From the NCBI GenBank assembly GCA_021442155.1, contig CM038232.1:60295436-60359435 (forward strand): a stretch of DNA of 64,000 nt, in the 5' to 3' direction. The translations under genes and the position numbers were made by a program. The stretch's first letter is position 1, and each line of letters opens with the position of its first letter. The notes under the pieces are model-generated. The model ran no database searches, was not told the DNA's origin, and was given only the letters and a program-made list of their open reading frames with translations. The stretch is from Cymbidium sinense. Taxonomy: Eukaryota > Streptophyta > Magnoliopsida > Asparagales > Orchidaceae. Below are positions 1 through 11,923 of this stretch, in pieces.

Positions 1-2280
1 AAATTATTTAGATTTATCTAATTTTAATCCTTAAAATCATGGGATTAATCTCAACCATTTGTTTTTTTATCAAACATCTTGGAATGAAATTACGTATGTC
101 ACTGTTGAGTTAATAACCATAGGGGATGGTTTAAATAAGAAATCTCATAGCGTCGTGCGTAAAGTTGGTTGACTTAGCCACTGATTGTGTAATTTCTTAA
201 AAATATGATTTAAATTATGTTTAAATAGGAAAGACTTTAAAAAATCATAACTAATTGTAGAAAAATCTAAAAATATAAATAAATATTTATTTGGAAATCT
301 TAAACTAAGGAGAATCTAGAAAAAAAATTAAAATACCTTATTAAATGAATAATGAGTAATTAAGGTCTTGATATTTTATTAATGATTTAATTAAATCTTA
401 ATTACTTGTTTAATTGGCCTAAGATTTTTGGTGAATGCTCTATGGGATGACCCCTCCCTACCATAATTATCTCAAGTTAGTTGGATAAGTATATTGGGAA
501 ATCCATATTTTCAAACACAAATAACCATTTTAAATATTTAATAAATAAATTTAATTAGAAAATTATAAAATTATAATGAATGATAAAATATGTATTTGAG
601 GGTTGATAGTGATAAGAGAAATTTATTAGGACCTATAGTCTTAATTATTTCTCAAAATCACTATTAAAGGGGGATTTAATAAATTAAAAATGCATTAATT
701 AGCCTAAAACTTAAAAAACTTATAATTAATTGCACAAATCCCCAAAAATTATAAATGAACACTTTTGTGCTCAACTAATAGAGAGTTAATCAATGAAATT
801 AAAATTCCTAAATGGTTTTGGGTATTTTAAGAGTAATTGCCTACTTAAAGTTTTTCTTAATTAATTAATTAATCACAAAATATTGGCCCAAATGCCTTGA
901 AATTTTAATTGTTTATTTTCATGTAATTTTGGATATTCAAGAATTACTTCATAATTTGTGGGCTTATATATGACTAAATAACTTTTAAGTTCATTGGATA
1001 TTATTTAAATTAAATAATTAAAATTTTAATTAATTCATAAAAAATACCATTTCATTCTTATTCTATTTAATAACTAGAGGTGTGTGGGGGTAAATTTCAT
1101 CATTTGATCTCTCTTCAATAGGTTTAATTATTATAATTAATAAATGTAAATTAAGAAATGTTGATTAAGCTTAAATGACATTATTTTCAAATGAAGGATC
1201 TTAAGGTTTGATATCCTAAGTGGACCACTCTAAGATGTCCATTTGACATCCTTTATTCACTTAGAATGTATGGCTAATTCATATTAATGTTAACGTTAAA
1301 TTTTTTAGGTGCATGATATATAAGTATTATGATTATTATTATTATTAAATCAAAAATAATATCCCCATTATCTAAGTTAGAATATTTGCAAATCTCAAAT
1401 TAATTGAAGTGAAAAAAACTTCTATGTTTAATTCATGTATATAATATAGACTCTTTAAAGGTCTATAGTTCAAACACTTGGGGACGTAGGACTATTAGTC
1501 CAAACGAGGTCTTAGATACCTTATTTCCCTAGTTTAACAATAACACGTACCTAAAAAGTGGTGTAGAAAATCCTTGTAAAAATATAAATTATTTTTTGGA
1601 CTTTATATCATAAAGATTTCAAAATTTTATTTCATCAATATATATAAATACAAAATTATTTTAAAAAATTAATCATTAAAATGATACAATAAATACATTA
1701 TTATTGTAAAAAATGAATTATTAAAATGATGAAATAAATAATTATTTAAGGATGGGTTATTAGAGTGATAAAATAAATATAAGATCATTTTGAATTAGAA
1801 TACTAAAGTGATAAAATAAATACATAATTATTTTAAAATGAAATATTAAAAAGCAATAAAATGGATATTTTAAATAAAATGAATAATTAAGCTAAAAAAG
1901 GGTTGGAGGATATCATTAAGTAAGTCAGCTCTTATTCTTATTAGCTTTAAAGCACCTTTCATATGATTATAATTCCATTTAAGTTCAATCCAAACTTAAT
2001 GATTAATAAAGTCTTAACGCTTCATTAAGGACTAAAAAAATCTTAAAATTTATCTTTAGGTTTAATCTTAAGGTAGGGTACTGAAAAGAAATAAGTTTCA
2101 TTCTAAGTGAAGCTTATGGATTTTCATACTTTTAAAACACTAAGTTTAATTCAAATAAAATAAAAATAAAAAAATTAAAATTTTATTTTTAAATCACTAA
2201 ATACTTGAATCAAAATCACTTTTTTTGATTAATTACTTAAACTTATCATTTAATATGCAACTCAAACACTATTGCTTAGC
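1..2280. other. AT-rich non-coding DNA, nothing recognised
   Basis: No open frame, element domain or RNA gene could be recognised on either strand. The sequence is dominated by A/T runs and TTAATTAA-like words. A slightly less AT-rich patch near 1480-1560 resembles the kind of text found in plant gypsy LTRs, but I could not pair it with a second copy in this window. It is probably old retrotransposon LTR or leader sequence. Confidence 0.4.
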
Positions 2281-4249
2281 TTGGCCTCACCATATTAGGC
2301 TTCACACACACACATTAGAATGATAGGTCAGTGATCTTAGATTTTGGTTAGGTCGATGTTGTTGTCATGTATTGATTATTTTATTTTATGGTGTAATGTT
2401 TTATCCTAGATGTTAGGATTGTTTATGCGGTAGTTTGGATGGTAGGGTGTTATTTGTTAGACAAATGATATTTTCTACAAGGGGTTGTGCCTAATTAATG
2501 GGGCCGTTGTAATAAAACAAATAAATTGAATGCTTTTTCTTGTAAGTGTTGCTTTCCCTTTTAGCATAGCCCATTAGGACATGTGAACTTGACATTCATC
2601 AGTGCTAAGTCTAATTATGTGACATATACATACTTGGTGTGTATGTATGTTATAGTTAACCTTTAGTTTGCAGGATTAGTTAAAAAAATAGTTTTTGGAA
2701 TTTCAAATATAGTTTTGAAATAAAATAGGATTAGAGACATTGGGTTTTAGATGAGCAGAGACTAGAAGGCATAGACCTAGGAAGCCATGTGATGCATGGA
2801 GAATCTAATACACTGGAGATAAGTAAAGACCCTAATGACTCACTTTGATTTCATTTATATAATTATAATCCTAGTTGTATAAGGATTGAGCTCGATAACC
2901 CAACTTTTTTTCTTTTTTTGGGGTGTATATAGAAATTGGACCACATTATCCTTTTATCATTCTTTTAATTTGATTGATTGATTGAATTTGACTTTGATTG
3001 TGTAATATAATTATATGCTTTTTCTTAGATTTCTTTAACTGTGATGATTGCTACATGACATGGACTTCATTAGGCTCTTAAGGGCTTTAAATTTTCTATC
3101 TAATTAAAATGAACAACTTTAACTTAAAATTAATATAACTCATGACATCACTATAAAGCCATAGAAGTTAATCAATAAAAATTGATTTAAATTTCATAGG
3201 TCTATAATGAATGTGAAAAACATCATACATGCCTTTTGACTTCCCTCCTTGAAAATAGTGGATCTTCAATCATTACATGATAAACATAGTTAAGACCATT
3301 GATAATGAGTGAAGAAGACCCTTCTCGTGGATTAGCCTATAATTGAATTTCATCATGCATGCAGATAGACCTATCCACCCATGCCTGTGTCAAAATGATG
3401 AGTCTAAAATAAATAAAATATGTAATTTTTATTGCATAAGGCTAGGACATACTTTCATACCAATCATGATATAGGCTCATAGGAAGTGAGTTTAGGCTCA
3501 TAGTTTTCTATTCCTAATAAATAACATCCTAGCTATCTTGTATTCATGAGACTTGGCCACAAGGTGTTAACTCGTAGTAGGTGTTAGCTAATGGCTAGAG
3601 TCAGGATTGATTTACTCTCTCTATTGAAAGTAAACCAACACATCCCACTTTTCCTTAAGTAGAGTTAAGTTGAGCTCTTAGCTTATGCTAGAGCAGTTTA
3701 TGAATAGGTTATGAAGCTGCTTGTTTCACATTTGCTATGAGTGCAAGTCCTCACCTCTTAAGGCATTTTCATAATTTTGTGTTGTGGAATATAAGTCAGC
3801 TTTCTATAAATGCCAACTTAAATAATCATAATTCTCTACTTCAAAATATAAAACCTCATCATTGGATAGATTGAAGTACTTACTAAGCTTCTTGGTATCA
3901 TAAGTACTTTCTACTTTTCTTCTCTTGGATTCCATTAAGAACTCTTCTTATTTGAGCTCTTCCAACTTGACTTCCAAAATAGTCTAGTTGAGTGGCTTGC
4001 TCCTTATTCTAAGGCCATAGAGTTGACCATCATCACCTATTGAGTTTACTTAATAGTTTACAAGTTTCTTATTTTGTTTGGAAAGTTGGTGAAACGTTCG
4101 ATGATTGGTGCTTGCATGACTAGGTAAAGAGTTCTTAGCTTGTATTTTGATGGTGAGCTAGTGCACTCCAGACCTAGCTTCCTTGGATGAGTTCACTCCA
4201 TCGAGGGGTGTCCCCTTGGTATAAAGTAAATATATTCTTCTATTTATAG
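2281..4249. other. Non-coding spacer, probably decayed retrotransposon sequence
   Basis: No coding remnant is visible. A short CA microsatellite lies at about 2303-2314. The stretch lies on the 3' side of the minus-strand gypsy gag that follows, where protease and polymerase would be expected, but translations of the minus strand gave no recognisable polymerase motif. The element is therefore probably deleted here. Confidence 0.35.
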
Positions 4250-5095
4250 TTATCATTTTTAGATATAGTTATACACATCATTAAACCTACTTGATCTTCA
4301 AAAACATGCTCTATATCATCATCTGATAAAAGGGTGTCATATTATATATCTTTTATGTCATCCTCTTCTTCTTTCTTATCTACATCATTTAGAAATATAA
4401 TCTTTCTCTTATATTAACTTCACACTTGTCCATTCTTATGAGATCTAAAATAAACTACATCCCTTTTCATACAAGTAGATTTAATGGTAGCATTATTGGT
4501 CTAAACACTAAATCATAAAAATCCATGTCTAGTAGTAGATCTTTCTATTTAGAAGTTTGATAAGAAGTTGTTAGGCTTTTAGATTTGGATGTAATTGTGT
4601 TTTCTTATGTTTTTTAAGTTTAATTCATAGTGAATGACATACTCTTATATTTGGAGATCATGAAATTCTACCTCATTCCTAATATCACCTCTAAGACTAA
4701 TAATAAACTTGTTTGCAAATTGCTAATTTTGATCAATGCAATTGGCACTAGCTATTAAATCTTCAAAAGTGTTTATGCATTCAACTACCAGCATACTTTC
4801 CTACTTAAGGATTACTAACCATTTATATAATTTTTTCTCATCATTTTTAGGATAATATTAATCCCTAAGCATCTCCTTTATCTCTACCTATGTTACTAAT
4901 ATCTTATTAAGTAATTCTTCATTTGCTAAAATATTATTCAAATAGAAGTTTGCATGGTCGATATGTTTTATTTTAATAAATGTAGTCCTCTAATAATCAT
5001 CTAGATAATAGCAAACAAGGAACTTATCTATTCGGGTAAGCTAGTCAAAAATTTATTTGAGTCATGAACTCCATTATAGGTTAAGGCTTTTACTT
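4250..5095 (-). pseudogene. gag: Decayed Ty3/gypsy gag
   Basis: Read on the minus strand with frameshifts and stops ignored, about 4560-5095 gives the order seen in plant gypsy gag: a tract like FDWLTRIDKFLVCYYLDD, a middle part ending in a KEMLRD-YYPKNDEKKLYKWL-like stretch, then INTFEDLIASAN, and DIRNEVEFHDLQ-EYVIHYEL. This matches the retrotransposon gag family, where the capsid polyprotein forms the particle that packages element RNA. The part at 4250-4450 reads as an acidic linker, as found after gag in chromovirus-like elements. No intact zinc knuckle is seen. The RTE LINE inserted to its right (upstream in the gag's own orientation). Lineage within Ty3/gypsy is uncertain. Confidence 0.6.
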
Positions 5096-5458
5096 AACAT
5101 TTTGTTAGTTTATTTAGAGGCTCTAAATTTCTAGAGTGAACATTCCTATGAGGGTTTCTTAAAGTATATCTTCTAGTTGGATAGTCATCTCTAGCTTCTC
5201 AATAAATTCTTTATCTATGTTTTTAGGATTAGCATGTTGTATGACCATGCATTAAGTTTTGAATAATATCTAAACTTCTGTAGCTAAATACATGACTAGG
5301 TTTTGTAATTTACTAAATTTCTCTACATTTTTAAGAACATATTATCTACCATGCTAGTCAAATTATTAAATTGATCTAAAATAGTAATTTGTGAGGCATG
5401 TTTGATGTAATGATTGAGCAAATGAATTAACTTCAGACTCAAATTATTTTATTGAAAT

Positions 5459-5475
5459 ATAAAATATGGTATTTA
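5459..5475. repeat. Left target-site duplication of the RTE LINE
   Basis: The 17 bases ATAAAATATGGTATTTA here recur exactly at 8619-8635, directly after the LINE tail. Identical direct repeats flanking a (TTG)n-tailed element are the mark of target-primed reverse transcription and fix both ends of the insertion. Confidence 0.9.
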
Positions 5476-5789
5476 TTGACTTCAGACTCAAACTATCAAT
5501 CTCCTTTCTATTCTAGAACACTACCATTGTCGGTCCCAAGTCTGGATGCAAAAGTGGAGGGTTGCGTTAGGTAGTCGACAGCTAGCATAAAATTTGTCAA
5601 AATAATCATGACATGAATCCTTTTAATCATTGTGTTAATGCTAGGGTGTCCCCTAGAAGCGACGCATTGTATGGCTTGAATACAGTGAAAATGTGCTAGA
5701 GTCACGCATCATGCGTAGTGTTAAATAAGCAAGGGTTCCCACATTATGCGGGCAAAGAAGTTAGTCCATGAAACTAGAATTAGGTTAGG

Positions 5790-6480
5790 ATCTTTGAATA
5801 TAAGTACTCTTACGTAAATTAATGGAATTAATAGATATTATGGTTCATAGAAAGATAAATATTTTATGTGTTCAAGAAACTAAATGGGTTGGTGAGAAGG
5901 CCAAGGAGATTGATAGTTTAGATTTTAAACTTTGCTATTCGGTAAAAGTCAACTAGAAATGGTGTAGGTGATAGATAAAAAAGTTTGAAGGATAATGTTA
6001 TAAGTATCAATAGATGTGGAGATATAATTATAACTTTAAAGATTATTGTTGATACTAAGATTATCAATGTTATAAGTGTCAATGCTCTCAAGTAGGTTTG
6101 GAGGTAAGCTCAAAAGAAAATTTTGGAATGAATTAGAGGGATTAATACAAAAGATACCTCTTGAAGAAAAAGTATTTATTGGGGAGATTTAAATGGACAT
6201 GTTGGTAGAGTGGTAGAAGATTTTAAAAGTATTCATGGTGGTTATGGATTTGGAGGGACTAATGAAGAAGGTAGACTATATTAGATTTGTCTTAGCTTAT
6301 GATTTTGTAGTTGCTAATACAAGATTTAAGAAAAGAGATGAACATATTATTACTTATAAAATGGATCTAGTAAAACATAGATTGATTATTTTTTGATAAG
6401 AAAAATAGATAGTTTAGATTGTAAAGATTGTAAGGTCATTACAAGTGAAATTTTAAGTACCCAACATCGAATTAGTTTTA
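5790..6480 (+). pseudogene. RTE endonuclease domain, broken
   Basis: Spliced by eye across frameshifts, the plus strand reads LGSLNISTLT, then INILCVQETKWVGEKAKEID, RNGVG and SVNALKQVGL-like segments. This follows the first half of an RTE endonuclease: the CVQETKW motif carries the catalytic glutamate of the exonuclease/endonuclease/phosphatase fold. A GDLNGHVG-like segment follows at about 6187-6215. In a live element this enzyme nicks the target DNA so the 3' end can prime reverse transcription. At least several stops and frame changes are present, so no protein is expected. Confidence 0.75.
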
Positions 6481-6899
6481 GATTTTAAGTTGAAAGGTTG
6501 TAAGAGAAAAATAAACTAAATTATTGTCCTAGGATTAGATGGGGACACTTAAAGAGCATAAATAAAAATATTTTTAAGAGCAAGCTACAAGAAATTAGAA
6601 TTTGGGATGTTCATAAGGAAGCTAACGTTATGTGGAAAAAATATCAAGTGAAATTAAGCAAGTTGCAAAATATGTGCTTGGAGAATCAAAAGGAAAAGCT
6701 TCTTATAATAAGAATAGTTGGTGGTAGAGTCAGAGTGTGCAAGAAAAGATAAGAAATAAGAAGCATTGTTATAAAACTTGGTTTAGATGTAAAAACACAA
6801 AGAATTGGGAAACATATAAAGTGACCTGTAGAAATTCTAAGAAAGCAATATATGATGCAAAAAATTTAGCTTTTAGTGATTTATACAATAGATTAGATA

Positions 6900-8115
6900 C
6901 CAAATAAGCTGAAAGATGTATGTATAAGTTAGCCAACCAAAGAGATAGGAGAAGTAAAGACATAGTTCAAGTGAGGGGTATTAAGGATGAAAATAATAAA
7001 GTTCTTTTCTTAGAAAAAGATATTGAAAATAGGTGGATGAGGCATTTTGATAAACTTTTCAATGAAAGATTTGAAAGTACGATTGATTTTAGCAACCTTA
7101 ATACCCTAAACAAAAATAGAATTTTATTTTATCGTCATATTAGTAAATATGAAGTTAAGCTTTAAAGAAAATGAAATGTGGAAAAGCAAGAGGATGGATA
7201 ATATTCCAATAGATGTGTGGAAATGTTTAGGAGATCAAGGAATTTCTTAGCTTAAAAATTTTTTTAATGTTATTTTAAAGACTAAAAAGATGTCAGATGA
7301 GTGGAGAAATAGTTTGTTGGTTCCTATTTTTAAGAATAAAGGTGATGCACAAGAGTGTGCAAATTATAGAGGAATTAAGTAAATGTGCAATAGATTAAAA
7401 TTATGGGAGAGAGTAATTGAGCATAGTTACGATGTGATACAAAGTTTCTCACAATCGCTTTAGTTTCATGCCGTGTAGATCTACTATGGATGCTATACAT
7501 TTGTTAAGAGGTTTGATGGAGAAGCATAGAGAAAGTCAGAAGGATCTACATATGATATTTATTGATTTAGAGAAAGCTTATGATAAAGTCTCAAGAGATG
7601 TTCTTTGGAGATTTCTAGAATAGAAAGGAGTTAACATTGGTTATATTCAAGTCATTAAGGATATGTATACTAGAGCTATTACTTGTGTCCAAACATAAGG
7701 AGGATTGACAAAATATTTTCCTATTTCATTGGATTACATCAAGGATCAACATTAAGCCCTTATCTTTTTTACTTTAGTTATGGATGTTCTTACGAGGCAT
7801 TTCCAAGAAGATGTACCTTGGTGTATGCTTTTTGTTGATGACATTCTTCTTGTTGATAAGACTAAAGAGGGAGTCCAATAGAAACTTGAATTATGGAGGT
7901 CAACTTTAGAGTCTAAAGGTTTTTGTTTAAGTAGATCTAAAACTAAATATATGGAGTGTAATTTTAGTTGTTGAAGTTTTAGTGATAGTGTTGTGACTTT
8001 AGGTGATCAAGTCATTAATAAGAGTGAGATCTGATATTTAGGCTCTATTGTTCAAAATGATCGTGAAATAGATGGAGATGTTATTAGAATTCAAGTTGGA
8101 TGGTTGAAGTGGAGG
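6900..8115 (+). pseudogene. RTE reverse transcriptase domain, broken
   Basis: An open piece at 6920-7165 covers the N-terminal linker (DKLFNERFES). It is followed by GKARGWDNIPIDVWKCLGDQG (about 7175-7245), WRNSLLVPIFKNKGDAQECANYRGI (about 7300-7378), [23 protein letters not shown] (about 7465-7535), [22 protein letters not shown] (about 7545-7610) and the catalytic box FVDD at 7831-7842. These are the standard reverse transcriptase blocks in the right order. Stops such as the one near 7621 and frame shifts near 7380 and 7740 break it. The two aspartates of FVDD survive, as does the IDLEKAYD aspartate. Confidence 0.88.
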
Positions 8116-8116
8116 A

Positions 8117-8575
8117 ATGCATCCTTTATTATGTGATAGAAAAGTTCCACTTAAACTTAAGGGAAAATTTTATAAGATGGTGGTAAGACCTACAATGACT
8201 TATGGTGCAGAATGTTGGTCAATAAAAGAGAAGAATAAGACTAAGTTAAGTGTTATAGTGATGAGGATTCTCAGGTGGATGAGTGGCTTTACTCTTAGAG
8301 ATAGAATGCAAAATCAGTATGTTCGGGAAAAGGTTGGAGTAGCTCCAATGGTAGATAAGATTAGGGAGAGTCACCTTAGATGGTTTGGCCACATAAAGCG
8401 TCGTCCGATGACCCGATTAGGAGAGTAGATGCATTAGATTTGTCTTATGTTAAGAAAGGTAGAGGTAGACCTAAAAATACTTGGTTAAGATGTATAAAAA
8501 ATGATCTTAGTATACTTGAATTAAATGAGAATTTGACACATAATAGGACACAATGGAGGATTCGAAGGATTCAAT
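8117..8575 (+). pseudogene. RTE C-terminal region
   Basis: A 103-residue open stretch (8117-8428), continued in another frame to about 8575, reads LLCDRKVPLKLKGKFYKMVV, TYGAECW, MRILRWMSG, TLRDRMQN, VREKVGVAPM and LRWFGHIKRR. This is the conserved C-terminal part downstream of reverse transcriptase in plant RTE proteins and is one of the most recognisable pieces of the family. A frameshift near 8400 separates it from the final GRGRPKNTW segment. A second copy of this part of the element is present at 13066-13508. Confidence 0.9.
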
Positions 8576-8593
8576 TCCCTAGTGGGATTAAGG

Positions 8594-8618
8594 CTAGTTG
8601 TTGTTGTTGTTGTTTTTG
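8594..8618 (+). repeat. (TTG)n tail of the RTE LINE
   Basis: The element ends in a run of TTG/GTT triplets followed by a short T run, then immediately the second target-site duplication. A simple triplet tail instead of poly(A) is usual for RTE-clade elements. Confidence 0.9.
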
Positions 8619-8635
8619 ATAAAATATGGTATTTA
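8619..8635. repeat. Right target-site duplication of the RTE LINE
   Basis: Exact 17-bp copy of 5459-5475, directly after the TTG tail. Confidence 0.9.
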
Positions 8636-9500
8636 ACTTGACACTAAATTATGATGCAAATCCCCTTAAAATAAGATTTATCCTTAAATTACCATAAAAT
8701 AAAAAGTAGAAACATTAAATATTAAGTACAATAACAAAGCAACTATAAATTTTACACTCTAGTCAATGCTTGATAAATGAGAAACACAAGTTCACTTTTA
8801 AGTAAATTTTACACACTAGTCAAGGATTGATAAATAAGAACTCCCTAACCAAATTTGACGTTCAAGAAATACAAATTTATGTTAAGTTTAATAAGTAATT
8901 GATAGGTGTATGATATGAGTTAATCAACTATTAGTACTGCAAATGTCCATAAGATTGCCTACCATATGCATTCTTGTAATAATTTTTCCATAAAAATTTA
9001 TAATATCAAAAAATAAATTATCAAAAATCTAAATTATATAGACTTACTTTATACTATGCCACCTTCTTTATGGGAGATAATTAAGGTTTAGATCTCCTTT
9101 AAAGGGTCAAAAAGTGTTTGGGTTATGGTGGAATAGATTAGTAAGTAGATTTAGAGTTATTTGCATAAAATGTGTTGGACTTATATATATATATATATAT
9201 AAGATATCCCCAAACTTAAGAAACACTAATCCTAAATTTATGGTTTTAGTGTATGGAATCTATTATGTTTGCTGGCTTGAAATGCTTGAGAATGTTAATC
9301 TAACATATGTAAGAGAATTTTGGAAAGTTTGTGGTTTCTAAAATTTGTTTGATATATATATATATATATATATATTGTGTAAGACACATGATAACTAAAG
9401 GTTATAGTAAGGATTTGGAGAGTCTCACAACTTTCATTGAGTCAAGGTTTTCCAAATCGCTTATGTAATAAGATTATGCCTTGCAAAAGAACATACTTGG
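8636..9500. other. Non-coding flank of the RTE, with a short tandem duplication and TA microsatellites
   Basis: No coding remnant is seen. About 8745-8790 and 8805-8850 are near-copies of each other (AATTTTACACTCTAGTCAA against AATTTTACACACTAGTCAA, then TTGATAAAT). Two pure TA runs lie at about 9183-9201 and 9352-9374. This lies upstream of the minus-strand gag at 4.25-5.1 kb, so it could be that element's leader or LTR, but no second LTR copy was found. Confidence 0.4.
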
Positions 9501-10050
9501 CCAACAACTTAATAATGGTTTTCTATTGATTTTTATGAAGATTTTTTTGAAAAAAAAAGGTTATTATAACACACTTGATCGAGAAAGAAAAAAACTATAA
9601 TAATAATTTTCAAAAGGCAAGAACAATTTAAACTCTTACAATGCACCAAATATGTAAGAGTCACCAAATTAACTTCTTCTTTTTTTGGGAAAAGGTCCAC
9701 TAAGCCCCTTTTCCATCTTTGGAATGCCAAAAATGATTATTTTTAGTAATGAGACTTTTTTAGCTTTATTTTTCCAACAATAACATAGATTATTACTAGA
9801 AAATTGAAAATGCACAATGAAAGGAAAATGTGAGGGAAGGGCAGCCACTAGTGTAGCTTAGCTTGCATCACTTCCCTTGAACTTCTTTTCCACTTCTTGG
9901 TTGGTCATTCATTGATTTCAAATGTTGGTCATTTATTAAATGTAAGCAAATAAATGATTTAAATTAATTTATATGACACTTCCATTATAATTGAACATTT
10001 TCTCCAAAAATATCATTTTTAAAATTCAATTTTCAAAAAACTATAAATAT
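9501..10050. other. Non-coding DNA, nothing recognised
   Basis: A/T-rich text without a supported coding frame. A 65-residue minus-strand open stretch at 9533-9730 resembles nothing I know and looks accidental. Confidence 0.35.
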
Positions 10051-10051
10051 C

Positions 10052-10101
10052 CACACACACGCATACACACACACACACATCACACACACACACACATTAT
10101 A
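10052..10101. repeat. Interrupted CA microsatellite
   Basis: About 50 bp of CA dinucleotides with GCAT and ATCA interruptions. Confidence 0.85.
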
Positions 10102-10419
10102 CATTACAAATTTATATTCATACACATAATGTTCTTATAATAAAAATAAAATTCTCTAACTTTATTTAATTTGAATTAGGTTAATTAATCTTAATCAATT
10201 GCATTCTTCTTAGATTGAGCACTTATATGGAATCAACTAGCATCTAAAAACCCTTTGATTATCTAAAAAGCTATAGTGGGCCCCTCACATCATCTTTCAA
10301 TGAAATCCCTCAAGAGTGACTTGATAGGTGTGAAACTTACACATTTTCCTATCATAGACTTTTCATTTGACATGTGTTTTTATATAAATTCAAGAATTTT
10401 ATGGCACTAATGATTTGAA

Positions 10420-11790
10420 TTTTAAATCTTGTGGATCAGCATGGATTAGAGTAAAATTTAGCAATTAATGTACAAAATTATCTTGATAATCTTCAAAAGT
10501 AGATTCGATACCAAGCAATATGATTTGAGGTTGAATTAGTGCTTGGTAACTAGTTTGGCATTTAAACTCACAAGAAAACTCCAAGGCACCATCACCAAGC
10601 ATTCGCTTAAAGAAATAAGATAGAGAAGTTAGTGCCTAGGCTGTTGACCTTTTATGCATAAGAACCAAACCAAATCCTAGCTGAAGCACAAGATATGGAG
10701 CCTAGTGTCTAAGCACTCAATTCTAGCACCAAGGCACCAAACTCAAAAGTTAGAAATATATACAAACAAAGACCCTAGTGCTAAAGCACTGACCTAGCAA
10801 CAACTACAATTAGATCTAAATTCTTAAGAATTTTTTACCTATTTAGGAGGATGTAATGCATGCTTATTTAAGAAAATTTAATGGAAAAAATTAGATTCTT
10901 CTTTAGCCATTACTCTTCTATTTTTTTTCACGAAGCTAATGGGAGAGGCTTTAGGAACAAGAAGTGAAGATGGGGAAGAAGACTTTTAAATGTTTTCCCT
11001 AGAGCTTTTCTTTATTTTCTCTTATTTTATTTATTATTTTAATGTTCAAATACAAGTTTTCCATGAATTTATTTTATTCCTTCATGAACTAAAATTCCTT
11101 ATAGGGCCTAAGATGTAGCCATATTAATTTTATGTTGATTTTGATTTTAATGAAAGTTTGTACTTTTATTTTCTTTTAATACCATATTTTTTAAGCATTT
11201 GCACTTATTGATTTGACTAGACATATTTAATAATTTAAAAAAATTATTTGAAACTAAGGGATCGAGAACATACTTATTATGGATAAAATACCACGACAAT
11301 GGGTCATTGGTTAGAGTTAATCACAACATAGTGTAGTTCATATTGATATCACAAAAATCTTAATAGAACTTTTTTGCATTGAATCTATCACTAAGGTGTA
11401 GGTAAGTTGTGTATGAAAATAATGATCTTCTGGCTTTCTAGGGAAAGGTAGACACGGCCTTGACTAGACTTCGATAAATCTAACTCCTTATTTAATTAAA
11501 ATTATAACCACACAAAATAACAATGATGAACCACAATTCTTAGGTTCATTTATATTGGAACCTCCCATAAAAATTCTTGCCATTATTAGTTAGCTATTTG
11601 TTTTTAATAAATTTAAGACTTGATTTGAGTTTTACCTTGGCACCTTAATTTTGTCGTTTAAGTAATAGTTAAGCAATCTAATGTCAGCAATATACATGCA
11701 ATACTTGTGGGTTGATAGTTTATTCACTTTTTATTACTTAAGATGATTGTGTGCTTTTGCATGTATCAAATATTTTAGCCACGTCAAGTT
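10420..11790 (+). mobile_element. 5' LTR of Athila-type Ty3/gypsy element 1 (left edge uncertain)
   Basis: This stretch ends just before a tRNA-Asp-type primer site and an Athila gag, so it is the 5' LTR and adjoining leader. Part of it (about 10990-11190, including TTCATGAACTAAAATTCCTT and TTTTATGTTGATTTTGATTT) has a clear counterpart, on the opposite strand, at about 61070-61280 in Athila element 2. The stretch at 10500-10800 is studded with GGCACC/GGTGCC-like words, as also at 61600-62010. I could not identify the terminal TG, so the left edge is a guess. Confidence 0.6.
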
Positions 11791-11792
11791 TT

Positions 11793-11813
11793 TGGCATTA
11801 TTTTTGGAGATTG
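11793..11813 (+). other. Degenerate tRNA-Asp primer-binding site, Athila 1
   Basis: TGGCATTATTTTTGGAGATT occupies the place of the usual plant Athila site, which is complementary to the 3' end of tRNA-Asp (TGGCGCCGTTGCCGGGGA). Nearly every difference is C to T or G to A, the pattern left by decay of methylated cytosines. It precedes the gag start by about 110 bp, the usual arrangement. Confidence 0.75.
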
Positions 11814-11923
11814 CAATACTAATATTAAGTTGATCTCTATTATTTTAGAAACTTTCTATTTTTCCTTATGAATTTTATTTTGTTTTACTCTTTTCTTACT
11901 TTTTTGTAGGTTAACCATCATTT

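Larger units (their letters stand above)
5476..8618 (+). mobile_element. RTE-clade non-LTR retrotransposon (LINE), near full length, inactive
   Basis: The element is about 3.14 kb, bounded by an exact 17-bp duplication. Its order is a short 5' leader (5476-5780), apurinic/apyrimidinic-type endonuclease (about 5790-6480), reverse transcriptase (about 6900-8100), a C-terminal region (8117-8560) and a (TTG)n tail. That layout, the size and the tail are typical of plant RTE elements. The leader contains GTCGGTCCCAAGTCTGGATG near 5530, a stretch I associate with the 5' region of this plant family. Many stops and frameshifts disable it, but the exact duplication means the ends are well preserved. 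Confidence 0.88.

Noticed and set aside
1..4249. A host promoter or gene in the left end of the window
   Set aside because: No exon-like frame, splice-site pattern or protein motif could be found on either strand.
8594..8618. The TTG run as an ordinary microsatellite
   Set aside because: It sits exactly between the LINE 3' end and the target-site duplication, so it is the element tail.
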